Assembly (NCBI RefSeq): GCF_018614525.1
Contig: NZ_JAGGOL010000009.1
Span: forward strand, 1-64,000
DNA from: Streptomyces sp. ISL-11
GTDB lineage: Bacteria > Actinomycetota > Actinomycetes > Streptomycetales > Streptomycetaceae
DNA length: 64,000 bases
Reading direction: 5' to 3'
The position numbers and the translations under genes are program-made. A model generated the notes under the pieces. It worked only from the letters and a program-made list of their open reading frames with translations. It searched no databases and was not told where the DNA came from. Positions 16,765 through 25,373 of the stretch are shown here, piece after piece. The number at the start of each line of letters is the position of its first letter. The first letter of the stretch is position 1.

Positions 16765-18135
16765 TCAGGCTGGTGATCGCCGAACTGCCTCTGCCACGAC
16801 AACCGCCGGAACCTCCCCGACCTGGGCGGGGAGCATTCGGCGCATCCGCCCTGAGAGGCGCGGAGTGTTCGCCAGAGTACGGACGTGGTGCCTGGCCAGC
16901 CCGGGGCGAGCCAGGAACTTGCTGGCACGGCTGGCAATGGCGTTCGGGGATCTGGCATCGAGGAACTCCGAGGCGAGGAGCATCAGACAGCCCAGAGCGT
17001 CGGAGCGGAAGGGCGGGATGTCGCATTCGGCATAGTGACCGCGGAGGAGGGGGGCGAGATAGTCCCGCTCGGCCGCTTGCCCTTCGCATTCGCGCCAGCA
17101 GAGATAGGGTTCGACACTCCGGCGGTGAGCAGAGCCGACCAGGGAGTGGGGAAACGCTGCCTGGATGAGGCGGGCAACCACCCGCAGGTCGGTGAAGTAG
17201 GTCGGGGCGCTTACCCGACGGCCAAGGCTCTGAGGCCGAGGATGGGTACCGTCCAAGATCTGGTCCAGTTGGGTTTGCAGCGTGATCAGAAGGGGCGTGG
17301 AGCGTCCGGCAACCACCACAGCCCGGGAGACGTCCACTCGGGCACCGCAGTAGACGCCGTCGCGCCATCGGCCGCTTCGGCAGGTGGCGGGGTGTACGGG
17401 CATTCCGTTGGGCGTGGGGATGAGTGTCGTCTGGTAGATCGGATGTCTGCCAGGCCCCGCCGTACCGCTCTTGCACTGGCGGATCAGCCGTTCCTTCGTA
17501 CGCATGGTTACCTTCGAGCGGTGCAGGCACTCCGCGTGCACGGCCTCAATGGCCTCCGCGAGCCGCTCGTCGACCTCTCTCTCCCGCCCGGATGCCATCA
17601 GCTGACGGCCGTATCCGCGCAGCCCCTCCGGGTGGACACGGCACTCGTCGGCGATCCGGCGCAGGGTTCGTTCACTGACATACTCCAGGCCCAGCAGAGC
17701 GGTTTCTTCTGAGGCGAGCCGGCGCAGTTCACCCACCTTGGTGCGGAAGCGCTCCAGGCGGTTCGTCGTTCTCGGGTCGTACTCCGGACGCGGCTCACCC
17801 GGCGCCGGACAACCGGGATCCCCGCTGCGGAACCCGCAGTCCGCCTCCAGCGCGTGCGCTACCCGCAGCCGCATCCGCTCGAAGTCCGCGTCATCGAGGT
17901 CTTCCACGCGCGGGCTCTGGCCCGGGCGCCCGCTCCTCGGCATCCGGACGGCATCCAGCAGCTGCCCCGCTGTGCACGCCCACTGCCGCCCAGTCTCGCT
18001 CACCAGCACTACCGTCCCGGTGGCAGGGCTCAGCTCCTTCACCACCCAGACGCCGTCATCGAGCAACAGCTTGGTTCCCGGCATCAGTTCCAACTGCTGG
18101 GCATGCCCGTTCACGCTCGCCTGCCCGAACGACAA
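16765..18135 (-). pseudogene. Deletion-fused TnsB N-terminus / TniQ C-terminus
   Basis: A single 456-codon frame joins two proteins. Residues 1 to about 215 match the N-terminal part of Streptomyces TnsB-like transposases (MPGTKLLLDDGVWVVKEL, EYDPRTTNRLERF, YVSERTLRRIADE, VHAECLHRSKVTMRTKERLI) and stop before the DDE catalytic core. From about residue 230 the sequence resembles the C-terminal half of TniQ (TCRSGRWRDGVYCGARVDV, APTYFTDLRVVARLI). The simplest explanation is an in-frame deletion removing the TnsB catalytic core, TnsC and the TniQ N-terminus. It could still be translated, but it lacks transposase activity. Its start overlaps the tnsA end. Confidence 0.7.
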
Positions 18136-19006
18136 ACAATCGAGGCATCACGCAACGGGCTGGCCAAGTCGACCCCGAGACGCCGCTCCCACAACAGACG
18201 CAGCGCATGCGCCCGCGCCATCACCGGCAGCTCGACCGACTCAACGAGCTCCCTGAACGGCACAGGCTTCTCTGCCGCATCCCACAATTGCCGCTCGATT
18301 CCATACGGGTCCTCCAGCGGACGCCGCTGGGCCGAGATCGTCTCCAGACCGGTGATCACGTTCTCCTGCCACCCGGTCACCACGTCGTAGCGCCCAAGCC
18401 GAGGCAAAGGCCGCCTCCCGCGCGGCAGCAAAACTCTCAACGTCCTCCGGCTTGATGAGCCGGCGTGGCCGGACGTCGATCAGCCAGCAGCCGTCCCGAA
18501 GGAGCACCAAGAAGTCCGGGGTGTGCTGACGGCTGCGGACCAACCCAACGAACCGCAGCCGGAACGGCTGCGGCAACACGTCCCGGATCCGGCCTGCGAA
18601 GTCGAGCGCGAGCAGGAAACGCTGCTCTTCCAGGCTCGAACCCATGATGGCGACCGGTGGAGAGCATGTACTGAAGCCCCGGCCTATGCCGCTGACGCGC
18701 CCGCCAGCTGAACTGCCGCACCGGCTGCGCTCGTGCCAGCGGGACCGTACCGAGATGGGGCAGGCTGCACACCACCTTCGTACCGGCGATGCGCCACTCC
18801 GCCGACCACCGGTCGCTCGTCGCCAGCCCGGAGCACTCTGCGGTGAAGCCCTCGAAGAGATCACCCAGCACGCAGGACTGCGACCACAGCCGACCGCCGT
18901 CGTGCACTGGGACAGAGCCGTTCGTGTGCATGGTTCCAGAGCGCCAGAACTGGACCCGCCCGTCACCAGCCCCCACCGAGATGCCACCCGTACAGGGCTG
19001 AAGCAC
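18111..19006 (-). pseudogene. TnsA-like endonuclease with two frameshifts
   Basis: Three frames read in sequence give one TnsA-like protein: QPVRQFSWRARQRHRPGL...STGRHHGFE, then SSLEEQRFLLALDFAGRI..QPFRLRF..HTPDFLVLLRDGCWLIDVRP, then GLETISAQRRPLEDPYG...ARAHALRLLWERRLGVDL. The frame changes near 18640 and again near 18400-18440. The E...PDF...DVRP pattern is the TnsA nuclease motif. TnsA makes the 5' cuts in Tn7-type cut-and-paste transposition; here it is inactivated. It begins about 20 bp inside the right-end repeat region. Confidence 0.72.
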
Positions 19007-19024
19007 CTTGTTTCGGCTGTGCTA

Positions 19025-19078
19025 CCGAGCCTGGCCAACTAGATTGGAAATTTCGGCCATCCGCCGTGCTCAGTCACA
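19025..19078 (-). repeat. Right terminal inverted repeat of the Tn7-like element
   Basis: The outermost 14 bp, CGTGCTCAGTCACA (19065-19078), are the exact reverse complement of 13704-13717. Inward, GGCCATC, TTGGAAA and TGGCCAAC match the left arm in inverted order with small gaps. Confidence 0.78.
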
Positions 19079-19215
19079 GCGGAGGGGGTCTGTTGTGCCT
19101 CGTCACGCTAACTGTCGCGTTTGCACGACAACCGGCGTCGGCCTTGGTCGCCATGCCGGAGCCACCCCCATTCCGAGCGGTGCCAACTGTCAGACCTCAC
19201 CGCTAGCGTGTGGAC

Positions 19216-19761
19216 ATGGAAGCGGCTGACCAGGCGGACAAAACGAAGCGCCGGAAGGCGATTGAAACCGAGTTCAGACGACTCGAAGAGAGCGCGATGT
19301 ACAGCGCTCAAATGCAGTTCGAACAGACGAAGCAGTGGAGGAGCGTCAACCTGGCCTTGGGATTGCCTGCCACTACCCTCGCCGCAGTGGCGGGCACCAC
19401 AGCGCTCGTTGAATCGACCGGTCGCGTCGCCGCCGGCATCCTGGCCCTTGTCTCGGCAGGCTTTGGAGCCATCCTGACGACGGTCAACGCCTCGCACCGG
19501 ATGAATCAGGCCGCAGCGGCAGCGAACGCCTACCTGGAGATTCAGACTGCCGCCCGCCAGGCGCGGGAGATCGACCTCATCACCTGGTCGCCCGACGACG
19601 CCCGTGCCGCTCTGGCTGAGCTGACCGCTCGACGTGACGAGCAGAACAAGACGGCAGAACCACCGAACCGCCGCTCCTACCGCAAGGCGAAGGCCAACAT
19701 TCAGTCGGGCGGCCAGTCCTACGCCGTCGACGAGGCACACTCACACCAGAACAGCAGGTAA
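19216..19761 (+). CDS. SLATT-domain two-TM effector (CBASS-like)
   Basis: The 181-residue product (an in-frame GTG lies at 19210) has a helical N-terminus (FRRLEESAMYSAQMQFEQTKQW) followed by two membrane segments (RSVNLALGLPATTLAAVAGTTAL and VAAGILALVSAGFGAILTTV), then HRMNQAAAAANAYLEIQ. This fits the SLATT domain, a 2TM effector found beside CD-NTases and SLOG sensors. Such effectors are thought to form membrane pores on sensing a nucleotide signal, killing the infected cell. The stop lies 4 bp before the CD-NTase start, so the two form an operon. Confidence 0.76.
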   Translation: MEAADQADKTKRRKAIETEFRRLEESAMYSAQMQFEQTKQWRSVNLALGLPATTLAAVAGTTALVESTGRVAAGILALVSAGFGAILTTVNASHRMNQAAAAANAYLEIQTAARQAREIDLITWSPDDARAALAELTARRDEQNKTAEPPNRRSYRKAKANIQSGGQSYAVDEAHSHQNSR

Positions 19762-19765
19762 TCCA

Positions 19766-20806
19766 ATGCCGCGATCCGTACCCGAGGGGTTCGACGTCTT
19801 CCTGTCCCGACTCGTCCCGCTGGCATCACAGCGGGAAGCAGCAGCCAAGCATCGGTCCCGAGTCGAGTCCTCGCTCAGCAACGCGCTCGGCATCCATCTC
19901 TTTCGGGAGATCGGCTCATCGTTCAGTCATGGAACCGGCGTACGAGACCACTGCGATGTCGACCTGTTGGTCAGCATCAAAGGAGAACGCCCCAACAGCC
20001 CCGACACTGCGCTTGGGCGGGTGAAGTCGGCCCTACAGACTAGTTTCCCGTACACCGAGGTCGCCATCCGCAAGCCGACCGTCGTAGTCAAGTTCGCTCA
20101 GGGGATGGAGACCTGGGAGGTCCTCCCCGGGTTCATCACCTCCCGCGGTAGCCAGAATATGCCGGTATATGACATCCCGGGCGCCGCAGGCGGCTGGATG
20201 GATACCGCACCGACCGCGCACTTGGCCTACGTCAACGAAATCAACAACCTGCCTGGCATCGCAGGGGGAGCCAAGAAACTGGCTCGCCTGGCCAAGGCGT
20301 GGAAGTACTACAACGAGGTGCCCATGTCCTCGTTCTATCTGGAGATGAGGGCAGCGCGATACATGTCGACACAGTCACCATTCGTGCCCGTATGGGATGT
20401 ATGCGGCTTTTTTGAGCATCTGCACTCGATCCAGTTGGCGGCGATGAACGACCCCAAGGGGAACGCCGGGAGGTTCTCCGCATACTCGGCGCCAGCCGAA
20501 GGCGCAGAGGCCCTTTCCAAGTTGGCCAACGCTGCCAGCCGTGCTCGGAGGGCGCTCGCCGCCCACAACAGCAGCGACGCGGCAACCGCGTTCCACAACC
20601 TTGATCTTCTGTTCGGGGGGGAGATTCCCCTCACGCTGACCAGTACCACCAGCCTGCGTGCGACCGACCCTGGCTTCTTCACTTCCTGCTCATCGAGGTG
20701 CCAACCTGGCCGCAGGGAGGCGACACGCCGCCAGGCAACTCGCCTGCAGTACTGTGATCATCACCCTGCGGGGCGGCATATCTGTGTGCTACCCCTGACG
20801 TCATGA
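19766..20806 (+). CDS. CD-NTase (SMODS-type nucleotide cyclase), CBASS-like
   Basis: The 346-residue nucleotidyltransferase shows GSSFSHGTGVRDHCDVDLLV (GSS at 50-52; catalytic Asp 64 and Asp 66). WEVLPGF supplies the third acidic position as Glu rather than the usual Asp. The SMODS C-terminal helical domain follows (LARLAKAWKYYNEVPMSSFYLEM). It should make a cyclic oligonucleotide that activates the SLATT protein upstream. The last 60 residues (after LLFGGEIP) look unlike coding sequence and end in an ATGA overlap with the next gene; a late frameshift is possible. No Cap2/Cap3 or HORMA/TRIP13 genes are present, so this is a minimal type. Confidence 0.8.
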   Translation: MPRSVPEGFDVFLSRLVPLASQREAAAKHRSRVESSLSNALGIHLFREIGSSFSHGTGVRDHCDVDLLVSIKGERPNSPDTALGRVKSALQTSFPYTEVAIRKPTVVVKFAQGMETWEVLPGFITSRGSQNMPVYDIPGAAGGWMDTAPTAHLAYVNEINNLPGIAGGAKKLARLAKAWKYYNEVPMSSFYLEMRAARYMSTQSPFVPVWDVCGFFEHLHSIQLAAMNDPKGNAGRFSAYSAPAEGAEALSKLANAASRARRALAAHNSSDAATAFHNLDLLFGGEIPLTLTSTTSLRATDPGFFTSCSSRCQPGRREATRRQATRLQYCDHHPAGRHICVLPLTS

Positions 20807-21723
20807 GCTCTGATGTGAACGACAGGGTCCGCCCTGGAGACCTGCCGGCGATGGCCTTCACGATTCTCTCGGAGGCGTTCTTCGATGATCGGGGACGTTC
20901 GGTTTCCTTCCATCTGCGGGACAAGCGAAACACCCAGGATGACCCGTTCGACGAGTACGTCACCGATCTGCTCCACGAGCAGTTGCCGGCGGAGGTCATC
21001 GTTCTCCGGGCAGATAAACCCTTGGTCAGCCCCGACGCTGTCATTGCGAGTCCAGAGGAGTACGAGCTCCTGAGGGCAGGTGGGGTCGACTACGACCCCG
21101 GAGCGATCTTCGGCCTCGAGGTCAAGAAGGTCGACCTGGGCAGGAACGGGAAGCCCGCCCGTTCCACGGGTCTCGACTACAACAGCACCCCGCCATGCGC
21201 AACCGTCCGTGTGTATGCCGAGGACGGCAACGAGATCCGCATCCCTGGTTTCTACCTGTTTGTCGCTCTTGAGGGAAACGAAGAGGGCGGCATGGTGCAA
21301 GTGCATTCGATGGCTCTGGTGGCCGGTGCCGCCCTTAATAAAGATGTGGATCTCTACGACCGCATCACGGGAACGCGAACCAAGCAGATTGGACTCGGTA
21401 CTTACGGTGACGGAGCAAACCGGGTACGGCCGATGCTGCTCTTCTCCAACCCGCTCGGCTGGGAATGGATGCTCGGCGCGGCAACGCTCATCAGCGAGCG
21501 CAACGACCTTGCAGACTACCAGTCTCTTGCTCACGTACGCGACATGACCCGCACCGTCTCGCCAGGAGTGTTCGAGCTCTTCCACTGTTACCGGCTTGCC
21601 AAACTTTCTCCCCCGGTCGAGGAGACCGCGCACGACCCCTTCCCGCAGCCATCGAAGCGAAAGGAGGAGACAGCTCAGCGGGGCCGGTTCGGGATCGATC
21701 TGCGAACACTCACCCTCGGTTAG
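20803..21723 (+). CDS. PD-(D/E)xK-like restriction endonuclease (probable)
   Basis: The 306-residue protein starts with the ATGA overlap on the CD-NTase stop. It has a candidate nuclease core: VSPDAVIASP, then GAIFGLEVKKVDL (D...ExK spacing) and GLDYNSTPP. It lacks transmembrane segments and a helicase domain. The gene is convergent with, and overlaps by 14 bp, the large DNA methyltransferase gene, the expected partner of a type II system. Assignment rests on the motif and the neighbour, not on a recognised close family; its coupling to CBASS genes is unusual. Confidence 0.6.
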   Translation: MSSDVNDRVRPGDLPAMAFTILSEAFFDDRGRSVSFHLRDKRNTQDDPFDEYVTDLLHEQLPAEVIVLRADKPLVSPDAVIASPEEYELLRAGGVDYDPGAIFGLEVKKVDLGRNGKPARSTGLDYNSTPPCATVRVYAEDGNEIRIPGFYLFVALEGNEEGGMVQVHSMALVAGAALNKDVDLYDRITGTRTKQIGLGTYGDGANRVRPMLLFSNPLGWEWMLGAATLISERNDLADYQSLAHVRDMTRTVSPGVFELFHCYRLAKLSPPVEETAHDPFPQPSKRKEETAQRGRFGIDLRTLTLG

Positions 21724-23872
21724 AGCGCGCGTCGAGAGCGGCGGCGGCGGCAGCAACCGCCTCTCCGGCTTCCGCCGCCAGCTCCTCAACAGACAGCGAG
21801 TTTCCGGGCACGGTATGCAGCGCGAGGACAGAGCCCCTAACCACGGATTCGACGTCCGCATAACCGACCTTAACGCCAGCCTCCTTGCACTCACGCAGCG
21901 CGATAATGGCACGCTCCCTCACCGCCTCTACCGAGCACGCCTCGGACCCCATGTGTCCGATCAGCCGGCACACCACAATCGAATCCAGGTTTGACGGATC
22001 GGCCGCACTTGACTTGATGGCGCTCGTGCTCATTTCTGCCTTGACAGGCTGTACTGCGGTAATGACCAATCCCGCGTTCTCCAATGCCTTGACCAGCTCA
22101 ACCCATCCCGCAATCCGAGCCTGATGGAAGGTGAACGCAAGCAGACCATTCGGCTTAAGGAGTCGGGCACACTCCTTCCATACGGCGGCAATGGCATGGC
22201 CAAACTCGGCGGGATCTGCAGATTGGACTTCCTCTGCATGGCGTGTGGTGATGACGTCTGCCGGATAGCTCTCGAATGGCCGGAGCTGTCGAAGCCATAC
22301 ATGGAAGAAGTCGGCGAGTTCGCTGTAGTGGACGTTATCCATGAACGGGGGGTCAGTGATGACCAGATCTACTGACGCATCTGGGAGATCGAAGGATGCC
22401 GATGATCCATAGTGAACGTACGCACTCGTACTCCCCTGCTCGAAGGACTCAGCGTCACCGATCTCTAGCGAAAGGGGCTGCGATAGCCCAAAGACGCGCT
22501 CCGAGTTATCACCCACGGGCACGAGATCATGCGGAGCACGCTTGTACTCCCACGCGCGGATGATGCGAGACTGATAGAGCGTCGAGAAGGCGCCAGAGGA
22601 TGCGGGAGTGCCCCAGGGATGCGCTTCAAGCGGAGTCCGTTCGGGCTTTAGGGCATGGTTGGAGAACATGTGCCGGACGGCACCAGTCCCTTCCCCCTTG
22701 AACGAGCAGAATAGGTTATTGAATTCCAGTACGCCAGAGAAGAGTGCAGCCAGGGCTTCGCGCTCCGGTCCGGGTTCAAGGTCGCGGATAGCCTTGCCAA
22801 GCAACCCAAGGCTGTAGAGCTGACGAGCGTTGAAGAACTGGCGCCACTCGCGATAGTTCCAGCGGATCGCCTGTCGGGTGTTATGGCCGTCATCCAATGT
22901 GCCGACTGGCAGTACGAGCTCCTTGCCTCGCTCCTCAAGCAGCTTCTCAGCCTTCGCGTAAAGCGCGAGGTCGAAGTCGTCGATGGGTTCGTACAGCCGC
23001 GATCCGTCTGCAGCAAGCACTTGTTTCGCGTACATGCGGAGCCGCGGAGGCTGCCCCCCCAAAGCGTCGATGACTTTCGCCGAGTGGCCCTGGGAACAAG
23101 TCATGGTCGCGCGGTTGACCGGGCCAGCGAGGTCTGAGACTTGGCTGCAGGAAGAACATGTCAGCTGCTTATCTTTCACCACATCGACGATTGCAATGGC
23201 ATGACAGTGCGGACACGTCGCCTTGCTTGCCGGATACTTCTTCGGATAGGCGTGTTGAGCAAAGACGTACCGACTGAATAGCTCCACGGGCGGCGCGTCC
23301 GGAGGGCATTGGGGACACTGGGCGAGGGCGACCCAGAAGTAGTAGAGGACGGGCCGACCACGCTTGTCCCTGTGCAACTGATCGATTTCGGAGCGGACCT
23401 GAGACTCCACTTGCTTAAATGCACGGTCCAGTCGGGCACGATCCCAAGGAGCCAGCGCCTGCCGCTGAACCAGCGTCGCCACCGGGTTAATGTCCCTGCC
23501 AATCACTCGCGCCCCGAGCTTTGCTGCCTCTGCGAGCGTCGTCCCGGAGCCGGCAAAGGGGTCGCAGACAGTAAGACCATCGAGCCGAAGCGCATTGCTG
23601 TAGCACTCGATGGCATCTTGCTCATCCTGCGCAACAGCTGCGGCTAGGATCCCACGGAAGACAGAGCCAAGCCGTTGCGCCCACCACTTGTGAGTGTGCG
23701 TGGCCGGTCGGTGCACCTCCTTGCGCCAGGACTCCCGCTCGGCCGCAGCCGACACGATCCCGGCAGGGAAAGCCGTCTCCAGCGCTGCCACCGCAGGGAT
23801 CGAACTCCGAACGATCGACGTCGGGCCGTCTTCCGTAGCGCTGAAGATGCTTTCCTGCTCGAAGACCGTCAT
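21710..23872 (-). CDS. Zinc-ribbon DNA methyltransferase (alpha-type motif order)
   Basis: The 720-residue protein starts at ATG 23872 behind ggaggtatga. Motif I (DPFAGSGTTLAEAAKLGARVIGRD) lies near residue 105. A central region holds several CxxC pairs (CPQC, CPHCH, CSSCS), probably zinc ribbons for target recognition, and motif IV TDPPFMDNVHYSEL lies near residue 510. The N-terminal HKWWAQRLGSVFRGIL segment resembles DUF1156-like methyltransferases found in defence loci. DPPF with this motif order suggests exocyclic amino (N6-adenine or N4-cytosine) methylation. It is the probable protective partner of the convergent nuclease. Confidence 0.83.
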   Translation of the reverse strand: MTVFEQESIFSATEDGPTSIVRSSIPAVAALETAFPAGIVSAAAERESWRKEVHRPATHTHKWWAQRLGSVFRGILAAAVAQDEQDAIECYSNALRLDGLTVCDPFAGSGTTLAEAAKLGARVIGRDINPVATLVQRQALAPWDRARLDRAFKQVESQVRSEIDQLHRDKRGRPVLYYFWVALAQCPQCPPDAPPVELFSRYVFAQHAYPKKYPASKATCPHCHAIAIVDVVKDKQLTCSSCSQVSDLAGPVNRATMTCSQGHSAKVIDALGGQPPRLRMYAKQVLAADGSRLYEPIDDFDLALYAKAEKLLEERGKELVLPVGTLDDGHNTRQAIRWNYREWRQFFNARQLYSLGLLGKAIRDLEPGPEREALAALFSGVLEFNNLFCSFKGEGTGAVRHMFSNHALKPERTPLEAHPWGTPASSGAFSTLYQSRIIRAWEYKRAPHDLVPVGDNSERVFGLSQPLSLEIGDAESFEQGSTSAYVHYGSSASFDLPDASVDLVITDPPFMDNVHYSELADFFHVWLRQLRPFESYPADVITTRHAEEVQSADPAEFGHAIAAVWKECARLLKPNGLLAFTFHQARIAGWVELVKALENAGLVITAVQPVKAEMSTSAIKSSAADPSNLDSIVVCRLIGHMGSEACSVEAVRERAIIALRECKEAGVKVGYADVESVVRGSVLALHTVPGNSLSVEELAAEAGEAVAAAAAALDARSNRG

Positions 23873-23983
23873 TCATACCTCCAGGTTCCGTTCAAGTATC
23901 CCTGGACTCCGCTGCTGCACTGCGGACTCACGGGGTCACCCAGCTAACGATCGACACGCACCTTGCAACCGATGTAGATCGAA

Positions 23984-24049
23984 CTAGGTCAATCAGATCT
24001 TACCTAGGTGACCACCAGTCGGCAAGTAGGCTGACCTAGGCCGACTAGG
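23984..24049. promoter_or_regulatory. CTAGG-repeat operator array upstream of the GntR gene
   Basis: Four CTAGG cores occur at 23984, 24004, 24036 and 24045. The second lies in the perfect palindrome ACCTAGGT (24002-24009), and the third in GACCTAGGCC. CTAG is rare in Streptomyces DNA, so the cluster is striking. It lies in the 185-bp gap between the divergent methyltransferase and GntR genes and could control both. Confidence 0.55.
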
Positions 24050-24057
24050 ATCACCGT

Positions 24058-24441
24058 ATGGAGCTAAGTCCAGACGATCCGCGCCCTGCCTATCTGCAGA
24101 TCGCCGCCGCTCTGCGTGAGCAGATCTTGGACGGCAGGCTCGAGCCCGGTTCTCGGCTTCCGTCCGGCAGGGAGCTCGCGAAGGAGTTCGGCACTGCGTT
24201 GATGACCGCCCAAAACGCCCTTCGGGTTCTCCGCGACGAGGGGCTGGTCAGTCCTCAGCAAGGCCGGGGAGTGTTCGTTCGTGCCCCCGAGCTGCATGAG
24301 GCAGATATGCAGGACCACCACGCGCAAGCGCCCCTCGCATCGCAACTGGAGGCCATCCTTGTTGAGCTGCTCAGGGTGAATCAACGACTGGCCGCCATCG
24401 AGAGACGTCTCGACAGTGAGGCACATGGCGCCGTTGATTGA
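24058..24441 (+). CDS. GntR-family (YtrA-like) transcriptional regulator
   Basis: The 127-residue protein has a GntR winged helix (PAYLQIAAALREQILDGRLEPGSRLPSGRELAKEF, then TAQNALRVLRDEGLV and GRGVFVR) and only a short helical tail (LLRVNQRLAAIERRL), as in YtrA-type regulators. In Streptomyces such small GntR proteins are often on mobile elements. It is divergent from the methyltransferase gene and just downstream of the CTAGG array, so it probably controls the island's restriction-modification genes or itself. Confidence 0.87.
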   Translation: MELSPDDPRPAYLQIAAALREQILDGRLEPGSRLPSGRELAKEFGTALMTAQNALRVLRDEGLVSPQQGRGVFVRAPELHEADMQDHHAQAPLASQLEAILVELLRVNQRLAAIERRLDSEAHGAVD

Positions 24442-24525
24442 TCGTCCGACGCCCCTCGTCCGCTCCCGAGGCGTCACTCGGGAGCAATGTTGGTGGATGC
24501 CAGGTCTTGCCGCGCGCCGTGTCGT

Positions 24526-25240
24526 TCAAGCTACATGCCGCGTACGCTGGCGCTCCCGCTCGTGGAGTGCGTCGGCCAACCACCGTCTGCCCGGCCCTCG
24601 CGGTGCGCGGGGAGTGAGGGCCAGCTGGAGAGGGAGAGAGCTCCCCGGCAGGTGTCGCAGGTAGGCGGTGAGCGCCGCGGCGCGGGCGGCAGCCGCCCCG
24701 CCCAGGGGCGCGACTGTCTCACGAGCCTCCGTCTCTTCGCAGTTCAAAAGGTGATCGGCCATGTGCAATGCGGCAGCTCCAGCCAGGGCGTCGACGGCGG
24801 GGCGCAGAAGCGCCTTGGAGCTGTGCTTCTTGCCGCCGTGCAGCAGCCGCTCGTAATCGTGATGGCGCCAGGCGGCTTCGGCGTCGAGGACCTGCGCGAG
24901 CAGCGGGGTCGCGCACAGGGGGCGGGCGGCGGGCCAGGACAGCAACGCCAGGGGGGCGACGGCCCGCAGGTCCATGAAGTGCTGGGCCGCGGGGATCGGC
25001 CAGCCGGTGCTGCGGACGGTGGGCGGTGCGGAGGGGGACAGCACCCCGCCGATGCGTCGCTGAAGGCGGTCGACGACACGCCAGGTGGACGCGTCCAGGC
25101 CCGGTTCCGGATAGTCCTGCGAATTGGCCAGTTGAGCGTCGCACCCGCGTCGTCGGCACTGGGTCGGGTGGAAGTCCTCTTCATCGGGCGCGGTCGATCA
25201 TGTCGGCGGTGGCGACAAACATGTCGCAGCCGGGGCACAG
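24526..25240 (-). pseudogene. TniQ-like remnant
   Basis: Reading leftwards, one frame gives DLCPGCDMFVATADMIDRAR then a stop. The adjacent frame gives CDAQLANSQDYPEPGLDASTWRVVDRLQRRIGG and the intact stretch LSPSAPPTVRSTGWPIPAAQHFMDLRAVAPLALLSW, ending at 24526. The zinc-type CPxC pattern and the aromatic-x-DLRAVA helix recall TniQ C-terminal regions, as in the fused relic at 16765. It is not an intact gene. It could instead be an unrelated decayed mobile-element protein; the identification is tentative. Confidence 0.4.
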
Positions 25241-25373
25241 ATCGCGGCCCGTACGGACACGACAACAAGGGCGCCATATCGACGACAGTTAACGTGCCAA
25301 TCCCGATCGATCGCCGCTGCTCCGCTCCTCGGGCAGACGACAACTACTGAGACGAGTCACATCTGCGCCCGAG

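Larger units (their letters stand above)
13704..19078. mobile_element. Degenerate Tn7-like transposon (TGT...ACA ends, 5375 bp)
   Basis: The left end TGTGACTGAGCACG (13704-13717) is repeated as its exact reverse complement at the right end (19065-19078), and imperfect homology continues inward for about 50 bp. Ends of the form 5'-TGT...ACA-3' are typical of Tn7-like elements. Immediately outside, GCGG occurs on both sides (13700-13703 and 19079-19082), which may be part of a target-site duplication. Inside, leftward tnsA, tnsB and tniQ relics occupy the right part and cargo occupies the left part. The DDE transposase core and the TnsC ATPase are missing, so the element cannot move by itself. 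Confidence 0.78.

Noticed and set aside
16407-17712. Rightward frames overlapping the tniQ/tnsB relic
   Set aside because: They are antisense to recognisable TnsB/TniQ/IS630 sequence and have no motif of their own.
24744-25343. 199-codon leftward frame as an intact gene
   Set aside because: Composition is shadow-like; the plausible protein signal in this stretch lies in the other leftward frames and is interrupted, so it was called a remnant.
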